Positions 45,952-53,448 of a stretch of DNA of 64,000 nucleotides are shown here, one piece after another. The position numbers and the translations under genes are program-made. The stretch comes from Bdellovibrionales bacterium (GTDB lineage: Bacteria > Bdellovibrionota > Bdellovibrionia > Bdellovibrionales > UBA1609): assembly GCA_019695175.1 (NCBI GenBank), contig JAIBAM010000002.1:178967-242966 (forward strand). Direction: 5' to 3'. The number at the start of each line of letters is the position of its first letter. Position 1 is the stretch's first letter. The notes under the pieces are model-generated. The model did not search any database. It worked only from the letters and a program-made list of their open reading frames with translations, and was not told the origin of the DNA.

Positions 45952-47156
45952 CGAGAAACTCCTCCTGAACTCTGCGCGCCAAGCTTGAGAAGTTCTCTAA
46001 GGTTCTTTTCAAATTCGAGTCTCAGGTCTATCGCTTTTATTTTAAGATCCAAAAGCCCCAGCATGACAGATTTATGCTGGTCGAGCCCTTCCATTGTTCT
46101 TGTCGATAAATTACGGACCAGTTTCATTCTCTTTTCTGCTCGCGGAATAAGAGACTCTTTGAGATTTTTTAACTGGATTTGGTTGTATTCGAGCTTCTTG
46201 GTGAAGCTAGAGATTCTGGTTTCAAGGTCCACTTTTGTTTTTTTGAGTTCGGCTTCGGCCTTAGCTCTCATGGCGGTTGCTTCCGCTACCTCAGCTTTGG
46301 GTTGCCAGAAAAATACAAAGGGAAGACTAATTCCCACCATCAGCTCTTGGCTCTGAGGAGACATTTCATTTCCATTGTAAGAACGAAGTCGAAGGAAAAA
46401 ATCTGGCAAGTAAGATTGCTTTTGGTACGCTTCGCGCGCGCTCAAGGCTTCAAGTTCCTTTTCTTTAGTTTGTAAAGCTGGGTTGGAAGAAGCCTTCTCG
46501 ATTTCAATCTTAAGTGCTGGTAGTTCGACGGGAACAGTATCGTTAATATCTAAATCCGGTGCGTAGCCGCGCAGTGCCGCTCGGGCCGTAACCAATTCCG
46601 ATTCCATTGAAAGCAAGTCGTTCTCAAGAAGATCTCGGTCTGACTCAACTTCTAGAAGATGCGCTTTTGCTGATGTATCAGACCAAGATGAAGATTGGGT
46701 GACTTTAACGTGTCCGTTGAGCCACGCCAATTTTTCCTTTTGCAATTCAAGCTTTGAATACGCGCTCCAGAAATCGAGATACGCCACTCTTGCATCAGCA
46801 AGAACGATCATCTTCTGAAGCCTACTCATTTCTTTTTGGGAATCAGATTCAAGATTTCTTGCCTCTTTATCTTTTGAAAGCTTCGTTGGGAATGGGATCT
46901 CCTGCGAGATTTCATATCCACGATTTGTACCGCTTCCATCCTTCATCTGCATGTAGCCGACCATGGGAGGATTGAGCCGAATACCACTGGCTCGCGCTTG
47001 CGCGGCATCCATCTTGGCTTTTTCAACTGATAAATCAGGGCTCTGGGCTTCGACTAAATCAAGGTACTGAGTCAGCGAAAGTGCTTTTCCTCCCGCGAAG
47101 GACAGTTCGGGCATTCCCAAAACAAGTAAGAATATGATGCTCAAAACTATGCTCAT
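45948..47156 (-). CDS. cusC: TolC-family outer membrane channel (CusC-like)
   Basis: An outer-membrane efflux protein of about 402 residues with a signal peptide (SIVLSIIFLLVLGMPELSFA) and the long helical repeats of TolC proteins (for example PDLSVEKAKMDAAQARASGI). I place the start at the ATG 47154-47156. The upstream ATG at 47177 lies above the promoter -10 at 47161-47169 and so cannot be in the transcript. The mRNA would be leaderless or nearly so. The stop overlaps cusB as ATGA. Confidence 0.85.
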   Translation of the reverse strand: MSIVLSIIFLLVLGMPELSFAGGKALSLTQYLDLVEAQSPDLSVEKAKMDAAQARASGIRLNPPMVGYMQMKDGSGTNRGYEISQEIPFPTKLSKDKEARNLESDSQKEMSRLQKMIVLADARVAYLDFWSAYSKLELQKEKLAWLNGHVKVTQSSSWSDTSAKAHLLEVESDRDLLENDLLSMESELVTARAALRGYAPDLDINDTVPVELPALKIEIEKASSNPALQTKEKELEALSAREAYQKQSYLPDFFLRLRSYNGNEMSPQSQELMVGISLPFVFFWQPKAEVAEATAMRAKAEAELKKTKVDLETRISSFTKKLEYNQIQLKNLKESLIPRAEKRMKLVRNLSTRTMEGLDQHKSVMLGLLDLKIKAIDLRLEFEKNLRELLKLGAQSSGGVSR

Positions 47157-47160
47157 TACC

Positions 47161-47192
47161 CCTAATACGACGAGCACTAGAGTTTTGTGACA
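47161..47192 (-). promoter_or_regulatory. ECF-type promoter of cusCBA
   Basis: Read on the minus strand: TGTCACAA (47192-47185), 15 bases, CGTATTAGG (47169-47161). Both elements and the spacing are identical to the promoter facing the sigma gene on the other strand. This kind of TGTCACA/CGT(A) pair is a known ECF promoter style. Confidence 0.85.
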
Positions 47193-47244
47193 TGGACCCT
47201 TAGTTCTTTTAAAAGACTTGGTTTTTGACCTTTTTTTAATGGGC

Positions 47245-47276
47245 TGTCACAATTTAGCCACAAGCCTCGTATTAGG
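47245..47276 (+). promoter_or_regulatory. ECF-type promoter of the sigma factor gene
   Basis: TGTCACAA (47245-47252), 15 bases, CGTATTAGG (47268-47276), followed by AGGAAG and the sigma ATG at 47290. It is the mirror of the cusCBA promoter, so the sigma factor probably drives both its own gene and the efflux operon. Confidence 0.85.
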
Positions 47277-47289
47277 CTGTTAGGAAGCT

Positions 47290-47838
47290 ATGGCGAAGAA
47301 CGATTTGAAGGAAAAGTCTGATGAAGACTTAATGGAGATGTACAAATTGGGTGATGTGATCGCATTCGAAGTTTTATTTGAGCGGCATTCTGGCCTTGTG
47401 TTCGGGTATCTCAAAAAGAGACTTTCGAAAGCTAAAAACGCTCAAGACCTGCTTCAAGAAGTCTTCCTTAAACTTCATCGCTCCCGTCATCAATATGATC
47501 GGACTTTACCATTCTCTCCGTGGTTATTTTCCATTACTCGTTCCGTATGGCTCGACTGCGTAAAGAAGAAAAATGTCGAACACGCAACTGAGCCTGAAGT
47601 GATCGAAGATATGACGAACCATAAGCAGATGATGGAGGCCGTGACATCTGGGCTTGATATAGAAGTTCTGAATCAACTTCCCGCAACTCAAAAAGAGGCC
47701 ATCAGTTTACGAGTGATAGACGAAGCTACTTTCGATGAAATTGCGTTCAAGCTTTCAACGTCTCCAGAAAATGCCCGTAAGCTTGTTAGTCGTGGTCTTA
47801 AGAAACTACGAGACATTTTAGGGTTTAGAGAGGAGTAA
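47290..47838 (+). CDS. ECF RNA polymerase sigma factor (first)
   Basis: A 182-residue ECF sigma. Region 2 (AFEVLFERHSGLVFGYLKKRLS, DLLQEVFLKLHRSRHQY) binds the -10 and core enzyme; region 4 (LPATQKEAISLRVIDEATFDEIAFKLSTSPENARKLVSRGLKKL) binds the -35. It is divergent from cusCBA and followed by a membrane protein that is its likely anti-sigma. The paired identical promoters argue for positive autoregulation in response to metal or envelope stress. Confidence 0.93.
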   Translation: MAKNDLKEKSDEDLMEMYKLGDVIAFEVLFERHSGLVFGYLKKRLSKAKNAQDLLQEVFLKLHRSRHQYDRTLPFSPWLFSITRSVWLDCVKKKNVEHATEPEVIEDMTNHKQMMEAVTSGLDIEVLNQLPATQKEAISLRVIDEATFDEIAFKLSTSPENARKLVSRGLKKLRDILGFREE

Positions 47839-47842
47839 AGCG

Positions 47843-48364
47843 ATGAAAACAGATAAAGAAGCTTGGCTGAAAGAGTACACGGAGTTCGTTAAATCGGACG
47901 GTGCCACTGTGCCAACGGAAATTTTTATGAGTCTTAAGAGCAGATTATTTCCTAATCCTTGGATAGTTTTTGGGAAGATCTTGGGTATTCATAGTGTTGT
48001 CGGATTTCTTTCTTTGGGGATTTGTAATCAATTTGGATTGAATCCTTTCGGCACGGAACACTCACTGATGAATTGGTTCATGCGAGTTGGTGGGCACAAT
48101 TTCTGTATGTTGGCTTGTGGAATTTTCTTTATGACCACAACCTACTTAATCTCAAATGTGATGCTAGGTTTGGAAGAACTAGAAACGATCAGACGCTACG
48201 GGTGGCTTCAAACAGGAGTTCTCGGTTTGGTTTCACTGGCTGCATTTTATTTCTTCGGCGCAGATTTAGTTGCAACCTTCGCGGGTCTTTGGATTTTAGG
48301 TGCCTTCATTGGTGCATTTGCAGCAATTGAAGGTAGCTATCGTCTTCGTAGACAATGGGCTTAG
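47843..48364 (+). CDS. Four-helix membrane protein, probable anti-sigma factor
   Basis: A 173-residue protein that begins with a soluble ~55-residue part (KEAWLKEYTEFVKSDGATVPTEIF) and continues with about four transmembrane helices. It lies 4 bases after the sigma gene. That position and layout are typical of membrane anti-sigma factors, but no zinc motif (HxxxCxxC) is present and the family is not recognised. Confidence 0.7.
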   Translation: MKTDKEAWLKEYTEFVKSDGATVPTEIFMSLKSRLFPNPWIVFGKILGIHSVVGFLSLGICNQFGLNPFGTEHSLMNWFMRVGGHNFCMLACGIFFMTTTYLISNVMLGLEELETIRRYGWLQTGVLGLVSLAAFYFFGADLVATFAGLWILGAFIGAFAAIEGSYRLRRQWA

Positions 48365-48377
48365 GTGTAGGAGTTGG

Positions 48378-48752
48378 CTAACTACAGCAGTGCTCGCCCT
48401 GCGCACCTGAGTCCGAATCTTCATTATTTTTCTTGAATGCACTATAGGCTTTTAAAGCCCACATTTCCCCTACACAGCCACCCATCGTCGAAGCAATGGC
48501 AAGAAATTCTCCCAGCTCCTCTTCGGTAGCTTCGGCTTTAACCGCCTGTTGGACGTAATATTTAAAACAAGGCTCGCAACGTGCGGAGATTGCCCAAATC
48601 ATTGCGGTCAAAATTTTGAATTTCTTCGGTACAGCACCTTCAGAAAAAATTGCCTTTTGCCTCATCTGTTCTATGAGTGCGGGCATTCCATTTGTTACTT
48701 TACTGAATTCTTTCATTAGCTCTAATGATGGGTCGATTTTCTTGTAATCCAT
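48378..48752 (-). CDS. Carboxymuconolactone decarboxylase/AhpD-like protein
   Basis: A 124-residue AhpD-fold protein with the redox motif CEPCFKYYVQQAVKA, so a thiol-disulfide or peroxidase-linked reaction is likelier than decarboxylation. The C-terminus ends in a pair of cysteines (EHCCS), which may bind Hg or another metal. It is last in the merR-merT-merP operon. Confidence 0.85.
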   Translation of the reverse strand: MDYKKIDPSLELMKEFSKVTNGMPALIEQMRQKAIFSEGAVPKKFKILTAMIWAISARCEPCFKYYVQQAVKAEATEEELGEFLAIASTMGGCVGEMWALKAYSAFKKNNEDSDSGAQGEHCCS

Positions 48753-48762
48753 AAGTTAACTA

Positions 48763-49062
48763 CTATCCTTTGTTGTTTTGGTTGCATACTTGAGGAATCG
48801 CTTTGTATCCGACACCATCAATCGCATTTTTTATTTCAGTGGCATTGACTTTTTGTGAATCAAAATCAACCACGGCATTATTTTTTTGAAGTGACGCAGT
48901 AACTTCGCGGATGCCTTTTAGCTTTTTAACTGCCGCCTTGACCGTAAGTGGACAAGTAGCACACGTCATTCCCTGAACTTCAAAGCAAACCTGCTCGGCA
49001 CGCGCTAGGGCTAGAAATCCAAAGATGCCAAATGTAATTAGCACTATCTGTATTCTTCTCAT
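48763..49062 (-). CDS. merP: Periplasmic mercury-binding protein MerP
   Basis: From the ATG at 49060-49062 (AGGAGG upstream) the product has about 99 residues: a signal peptide (IQIVLITFGIFGFLALARA) and one heavy-metal-associated domain with GMTCATC and a conserved fold (VKKLKGIREVTASLQ...YKAIP). It carries Hg(II) to MerT in the periplasm. An earlier in-frame ATG inside merT is unlikely to be used. Confidence 0.88.
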   Translation of the reverse strand: MRRIQIVLITFGIFGFLALARAEQVCFEVQGMTCATCPLTVKAAVKKLKGIREVTASLQKNNAVVDFDSQKVNATEIKNAIDGVGYKAIPQVCNQNNKG

Positions 49063-49085
49063 TTTATCTTTTCCTCCTGTTATAT

Positions 49086-49442
49086 TTATGAAAAAAGCAA
49101 TGTGATCCATTGGGGAGAGGTAATCCCAAGAGCAGCAATCATGAGACCAAGCCAATAAAAAATGACCATCTTCCTAAACTTCTTCGGATCGGCGCAGATA
49201 GATCCAGGATCACAACTTTTTCTCTTTCGAAAAAGTACGACTCCTGCTACGCCAAAAAGTAGGAATACCAACAAAATCAGGGGAACTCGGAGTATCTCGA
49301 ATTTCGATAGCGCCGCCGCGCCAGTCACTCCCAGTAAGGTGAGAATTAGTGGACCTACACAACAAAGCGACGCAATCATGGACGCAAGTATGCCACCCCC
49401 CACAAGCCATCCTGATTTATTTTCGATCTTTGTTGTTTTCAT
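49086..49442 (-). CDS. merT: Mercuric ion transporter MerT
   Basis: An inner-membrane protein of about 118 residues with three transmembrane helices. The vicinal pair ASLCCVGP in the first helix and the second pair in KSCDPGSICADP on the cytosolic loop are the MerT metal relay. The start is at 49442, 4 bases after the merR stop. No mercuric reductase gene with the usual C-terminal Cys pair exists in the window. Confidence 0.88.
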   Translation of the reverse strand: MKTTKIENKSGWLVGGGILASMIASLCCVGPLILTLLGVTGAAALSKFEILRVPLILLVFLLFGVAGVVLFRKRKSCDPGSICADPKKFRKMVIFYWLGLMIAALGITSPQWITLLFS

Positions 49443-49446
49443 TCGG

Positions 49447-49863
49447 TTACTCCCTGTCCTCAAAGCAATCCAAAATTGGACAACGATCACTCGTTTTCTT
49501 AGAGCGGCATTGCCGTATCAATTTCGAAAGCATCACTTGGATGGCCTCAAGTTTTTCTATCTTTTCTTCGACATCTTGCAAGTGCTTTAAAGCTCTGGTC
49601 TGAACATCTTCACACCGAGACTCTTTATCTGCTCGTAACTTTAAAAGTTCTTTGATTTCAGCAAGAGAAAATCCCAATTCCTGCGCGTGTTTCAGGAAAC
49701 GTAGGGTTTTGAAAGACTCAGTATTGAATACTCTGTATCCCGAAGCTTTCCGCTCCAGAGGAACCAAAAGCCCAATACGCTCATAATATCGAATTGTTTC
49801 GATACCTATTCCTGATTTTTTGGCAAGAGCACCAATGGACATTGTTCTTTCAATATTTTTCAT
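49447..49863 (-). CDS. merR: MerR-family mercury-responsive regulator
   Basis: A 138-residue regulator with an N-terminal helix-turn-helix (IGALAKKSGIGIETIRYYERIGLL), a dimer helix and three cysteines at 84, 119 and 128. Their spacing (35 and 9) is the same as the Hg-binding set in Tn501 MerR; Cys133 is extra. It is the first gene of its own operon, so it controls itself and merTP through the operator upstream. Confidence 0.92.
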   Translation of the reverse strand: MKNIERTMSIGALAKKSGIGIETIRYYERIGLLVPLERKASGYRVFNTESFKTLRFLKHAQELGFSLAEIKELLKLRADKESRCEDVQTRALKHLQDVEEKIEKLEAIQVMLSKLIRQCRSKKTSDRCPILDCFEDRE

Positions 49864-49873
49864 CCTTACCCCA

Positions 49874-49904
49874 CTTTACGGTCTGTAGCATACTACAGAC
49901 TCAA
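49874..49904 (-). promoter_or_regulatory. MerR-type promoter and operator
   Basis: An inverted repeat GTCTGTAG-N4-CTACAGAC (49881-49900) lies between a -35 TTGAGT (49904-49899, minus strand) and a -10-like GTAAAG/TAAAGT with a long 19-20 bp spacer. A long spacer holding a palindrome is the hallmark of MerR-activated promoters. Confidence 0.85.
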
Positions 49905-50050
49905 GAGAAAATTTGTGAAATCAGCCTCGCGATAATCGAACTGTTAAAATAGAGTTTTTTCCCAAGCCGGTGTTTCAGAATAGGTCGATGACGCATAACT
50001 TGCTGATAATGCGCCAAGACAATACTTCCGTAACGCAAGTAAAAATAATT

Positions 50051-50077
50051 TGTAAGAATTTGGCCTCTAGCTGCACT
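50051..50077 (+). promoter_or_regulatory. Putative ECF promoter of the yceI-bufferin operon
   Basis: TGTAAG, 15 bases, then TGCACT followed by CATC. It lies 40 bases before the yceI start at 50118 and matches five other sites in the window (consensus TGTAAG-N15-GTCACT). Confidence 0.75.
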
Positions 50078-50117
50078 CATCCAAATGAAGGAACCCGAAA
50101 ACAATTTTGGAGGAGAA

Positions 50118-50735
50118 ATGAAAATTAATGGATTTATAGTGGCTATTGCAATCGCTATGGCCGGTCCTAATGTCTGGGCAGGCGCCTACAAACTAGATGA
50201 ATCGCACACTCAGGTGGGCTTCAAGATCAAGCATCTTGTTATTTCAACAGTATCTGGGCGGTTTAATAAATTTGCAGGTAACTTTGAATTCGATCCTAAA
50301 AAGGGCGAAATCAAAGACTTGAATGTATCAATCGAAGCTTCGTCAATTGATACAAATGAGCCTGATCGAGACAAACATCTAAAAAGCCCAGACTTTTTTG
50401 ATGTCGAGAAATTTCCTAAGTTAACATTTGTATCAAAGAAAACAGTTACTCAAGAAAATAGACCTACTAAAATTGAAGGTGAATTGACGATTCACGGAAT
50501 TAAAAAATCTGTCACCCTAGACGTTGATTACAAAGGTTCGACAACAGACCCATGGGGCAATGAACGTATCGCTTTTGAGGCGTCAACTCAGATTAATCGA
50601 AAAGACTATGGACTTAAATGGAACAAGAATCTCGACAAAGGCGGAGTCATGATTGCTGACGACGTTAAAATTATTATTGAGGGCGAAGCGCTACTTCAAA
50701 AAACTGAGTCAGTTGAAAAGAAAGAAACAAAATAA
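50118..50735 (+). CDS. YceI-family periplasmic protein
   Basis: About 205 residues from the ATG at 50118 (GGAGGAG upstream) with a signal peptide (GFIVAIAIAMAGPNVWAG). The YceI barrel is complete: YKLDESHTQVGFKIKHL, GRFNKFAGNFEFDP, DKHLKSPDFFDVEKFPKLTF and the final strands. These lipocalin-like barrels bind isoprenoid quinones or similar lipids. As first gene of the bufferin operon it may link to respiration or metal stress. Confidence 0.9.
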   Translation: MKINGFIVAIAIAMAGPNVWAGAYKLDESHTQVGFKIKHLVISTVSGRFNKFAGNFEFDPKKGEIKDLNVSIEASSIDTNEPDRDKHLKSPDFFDVEKFPKLTFVSKKTVTQENRPTKIEGELTIHGIKKSVTLDVDYKGSTTDPWGNERIAFEASTQINRKDYGLKWNKNLDKGGVMIADDVKIIIEGEALLQKTESVEKKETK

Positions 50736-50756
50736 CTCCATGAAAGGGAGGATAGA

Positions 50757-51176
50757 GTGAAACAATTAGTATTAGCAATTCTGATCATGGGATCTAGCGC
50801 ATTCGCAGACGGCTTCAAAATCGGACTTGGTGGCCACTGCCCCGTTGGTTATGTCATGGCCGGAAAACAGGTCTTTGGTGATCCGAAGTTCTCATCGGAA
50901 TATCAAGGCACGACCTACTATAACTCGAGTGCAGAGGCGAAAGCGATGTTCGACAAGGAACCATCTAAGTTCGTCGAAGCTGTTAAATATAAGGGATTTT
51001 GTGCGACGGGCCTAGCCATGGGTAAACAGCTAGAAAGTGATCCTGGAGTTTTCTCCAGGGTTGATGGCAAAATATATTTCTTTAGCAGCGCCGAAGCAAA
51101 AGCAATGTTCGATAAAGACACAAAGAAATATATCGGTATGGCTGATAAAGAGTGGAATAAAATTAGTAAGAAGTAA
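50757..51176 (+). CDS. Secreted protein with two YHS-like domains
   Basis: A GTG start (GGGAGG just before) gives 139 residues with a signal peptide (KQLVLAILIMGSSAFADG). Two repeats follow: YYNSSAEAKAMFDKEPSKFVEA and YFFSSAEAKAMFDKDTKKYIGM, each preceded by a Cys loop (GHCPVGYVM, GFCATGLAM). This is the YHS pattern found in metal-related proteins. It lies between yceI and the bufferin genes, so a role in copper or other metal handling is likely. Confidence 0.78.
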   Translation: MKQLVLAILIMGSSAFADGFKIGLGGHCPVGYVMAGKQVFGDPKFSSEYQGTTYYNSSAEAKAMFDKEPSKFVEAVKYKGFCATGLAMGKQLESDPGVFSRVDGKIYFFSSAEAKAMFDKDTKKYIGMADKEWNKISKK

Positions 51177-51201
51177 GTAACCAAAACAAAAGGAGATCGA
51201 A

Positions 51202-51462
51202 ATGAACAAGACAGCAATTTTAACAGCGGCGTTGACAGGGCTTATGATGGCAGGTTGTGCCTCTGGAACAAAGGCGACAACTGATACATCTGGAGCGATG
51301 GCTCAGGGCGAATGTCACGGCGTGAATTCATGCAAAGGCACAGGAGAGTGCGGCGGTGCGGGTCATTCTTGCGCTGGAAAAAACTCTTGCAAAGGCCAAG
51401 GATGGGTAAAGTTATCTAAAAAAGATTGTGACACAAAGGGTGGCACTTTTAAAAACATGTAA
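51202..51462 (+). CDS. bufA2: BufA2-type bufferin precursor 1 (lipoprotein form)
   Basis: An 86-residue precursor peptide. Its leader ends in LMMAGC, so it may be a lipoprotein. The core is Cys/Gly/Lys-rich (GECHGVNSCKGTGECGGAG, HSCAGKNSCKGQGW) with Cys at 38, 44, 50, 57, 63 and 76. BufA2 peptides are modified by an MNIO enzyme (BufB, two genes downstream), which turns some cysteines into thiooxazoles and makes a periplasmic metal buffer. It is a clear near-copy of the next gene. Confidence 0.88.
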   Translation: MNKTAILTAALTGLMMAGCASGTKATTDTSGAMAQGECHGVNSCKGTGECGGAGHSCAGKNSCKGQGWVKLSKKDCDTKGGTFKNM

Positions 51463-51473
51463 GGAGAGTAACT

Positions 51474-51743
51474 ATGAATAAGACAATTATATTTTCAGCA
51501 GCGATCGCTGGCTTAATTGCGTCGTCCGCCGTACACGCTGAGCAAGGTTCAAGCGCAGGTAAAACTTCAACAGTTGCTGAAGGCGAATGTCATGGAGTAA
51601 ATGCGTGTAAGGGCAAGGGAGAATGCGGCGGCGCAGGTCATTCGTGTGCAGGAAAAAACTCTTGCAAGGGCAAGGGTTGGGTTAAGTTGTCCAAAAAAGA
51701 ATGTAAAAAACAGGGTGGAAAGTTCGTCGCCCAAAAAATGTAA
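51474..51743 (+). CDS. bufA2: BufA2-type bufferin precursor 2 (soluble form)
   Basis: An 89-residue precursor with an ordinary signal peptide (IIFSAAIAGLIASSAVHA), not a lipobox. The core has the same Cys spacing as copy 1 (39, 45, 51, 58, 64, 77; C-x5-C-x5-C-x6-C-x5-C-x12-C). So one copy is probably tethered and one free in the periplasm. A short gap and shared core suggest a tandem duplication. Confidence 0.88.
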   Translation: MNKTIIFSAAIAGLIASSAVHAEQGSSAGKTSTVAEGECHGVNACKGKGECGGAGHSCAGKNSCKGKGWVKLSKKECKKQGGKFVAQKM

Positions 51744-51770
51744 TCTTTGTCGGATAGGAAGAGCGTCATA

Positions 51771-52601
51771 ATGAATCAAAAAAGCACAATGATCGGTGTT
51801 GGATTACGTCCAAGCCACTATCCAGAATTAGAAGTGAACTCTGAAACCAAGGTTGATTGGTTTGAGGCCATTTCTGAAAATTATATGAATACTGAGGGCC
51901 GTCCGCTTAAGATGTTGCTTCATGTTCGTAAGACCTACCCTGTTGCTCTTCATGGGGTAGGACTTTCTATTGGTTCGCATGACGGTGTTTCTGAAGTCTA
52001 TTTAAAAAAACTTAAGACGCTCGCAGATCGCGTTGATCCGGTGATTGTGTCGGATCATTTCTGTTGGTCAAGTATTGGTGGACACTATTCACACGATTTA
52101 CTGCCATTTCCGTTTCAATCAGAGGCGCTCGAAAATATTTGTAAGAACGTTGAGAAGGTTCAAGATTTTTTGGGAAGACAAATATGCTTAGAGAATATCT
52201 CCTACTACATAAAATCCAAATCTGATGAGATGTCTGAATCCCATTTTATTAACGAAGTATGTAGACGAACCGGCTGTGGGCTTTTACTCGATCTAAATAA
52301 TGTCGATGTGAATGCTAAAAATCATGGATTTCATGCCTTTGAATTTATCAAAGAACTAGATTTTAATAATGTTAAACAGATTCATTTAGCTGGTCCCTCG
52401 CAAGAAGAAGGTTTTGTATTTGACACCCACTCGACCCCAGTGCCGGAGTCTGTTTGGACACTCTATCGGCAATTTACGGACATTAAAAAGAAGGTTCCAG
52501 TTATTATCGAATGGGATGAGAATATCCCCTCATTTGATGTTTTAGAAGGCGAGGTGCTTAAAGCGCGGCACATCGTAACTAATCTAGAGGCACATCCATG
52601 A
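51771..52601 (+). CDS. bufB: BufB, MNIO-family (DUF692) bufferin maturase
   Basis: A TIM-barrel multinuclear non-heme iron oxidase of about 276 residues. Its ligand-bearing segments are in order: HGVGLSIGS, VSDHFCWS, LENISYY, LLLDLNNVDVNA, IHLAG, DTHSTPV and IEWDENIP. It acts in the cytosol on the bufferin peptides before export. The ATG at 51771 has AGGAAG upstream; the frame is open from a TTG at 51747. The stop overlaps bufC as ATGA. Confidence 0.92.
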   Translation: MNQKSTMIGVGLRPSHYPELEVNSETKVDWFEAISENYMNTEGRPLKMLLHVRKTYPVALHGVGLSIGSHDGVSEVYLKKLKTLADRVDPVIVSDHFCWSSIGGHYSHDLLPFPFQSEALENICKNVEKVQDFLGRQICLENISYYIKSKSDEMSESHFINEVCRRTGCGLLLDLNNVDVNAKNHGFHAFEFIKELDFNNVKQIHLAGPSQEEGFVFDTHSTPVPESVWTLYRQFTDIKKKVPVIIEWDENIPSFDVLEGEVLKARHIVTNLEAHP

Positions 52602-53362
52602 GAAATGAATCCCTTAAAAACTGGCAGGTTCATTTTTTTAGTTACATTATGAATATTGAACAAAGCTTTTTATCGAAAGCTATATCCATGAACGAACTTT
52701 CTGTTAGATCCTGTGCGGATATTTATAGACGAGGATACAGTGCTCGTCTTATCGAAAGTTTAGGTGATACTTATTCAGCGACTTGGTGGGTTTTAGGTGA
52801 TGATGATTTTTTGAAGTTAGCAAATGAGTTTGTCGGGAACATTCCTTCAAGAAGTTTTGATCTGTCAGATTATGGTGAAGAGTTTTCTAACTTTTTAAAG
52901 AGCTCTCCCGTCATTGCTGAAATACCATTTGTGTCTGACTTAGCTAGTTTTGAATGGAATTTTAAAATGTTATTTCATTCAAAGGATGTTCCTGCTGTGG
53001 AAAATATCTTTAATCTCATAGGATCTAATCCTGACGTGAAAATCCGCCTGTTGCCTTCGACAGTTTTATGGCAATCGGGCTTCGCAATTTATGAAATCTG
53101 GAAACGAAGAGAAAGCAATGTTGCCTCATTGAATGAAATTGATTTGGATATGAGGGAATCCATTTTATGTCGGAAATTAGATGGCAAAGTGCACATGAGT
53201 TATTTAGAGGAGTCAGAGTTTCGCATGCTAAAACAATTCGAAACACCTCGGTCTATAGAGGAGGCCGTAGTTAACTACCAAAATCTTTTTGGTGAATTAA
53301 CGCCCGAGTCAATTCAAAGTCTATTTTCGAGAATTGGCATACTTGGTGTACTTGGTACCTAA
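52598..53362 (+). CDS. bufC: BufC, DUF2063-type partner of the MNIO enzyme
   Basis: A 254-residue protein with the DUF2063 N-terminal pattern (LKNWQVHFFSYIMNIEQSFL, RRGYSARLIESLGDTYSATW) and a variable C-terminal half. In bufferin and related RiPP operons this partner recognises the precursor leader for BufB. Directly coupled to bufB by a 4-base overlap. It is the last gene of the operon. Confidence 0.88.
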   Translation: MRNESLKNWQVHFFSYIMNIEQSFLSKAISMNELSVRSCADIYRRGYSARLIESLGDTYSATWWVLGDDDFLKLANEFVGNIPSRSFDLSDYGEEFSNFLKSSPVIAEIPFVSDLASFEWNFKMLFHSKDVPAVENIFNLIGSNPDVKIRLLPSTVLWQSGFAIYEIWKRRESNVASLNEIDLDMRESILCRKLDGKVHMSYLEESEFRMLKQFETPRSIEEAVVNYQNLFGELTPESIQSLFSRIGILGVLGT

Positions 53363-53397
53363 TTTGAGCTTCAAGCCACGTTGATGAGTCTTCAAGA

Positions 53398-53426
53398 TTG
53401 AAAAATGGGGCTTTGCGGAATAGTAT
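53398..53426 (+). promoter_or_regulatory. Housekeeping-type promoter of the MarR gene
   Basis: TTGAAA (53398-53403), 17 bases, TAGTAT (53421-53426), followed by CAGGAG before the TTG start at 53449. This separates the regulator block from the bufferin operon. Confidence 0.6.
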
Positions 53427-53448
53427 TTGCTAACCCGCAGGAGTTCGT

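Noticed and set aside
47161..47276. Reading TTGTGACA and TGTCACAA as one long operator for a repressor
   Set aside because: The inverted arms are 52 bases apart, and each arm pairs with its own CGTATTAGG at the exact same 15-base spacing. Two divergent promoters explain all parts better.
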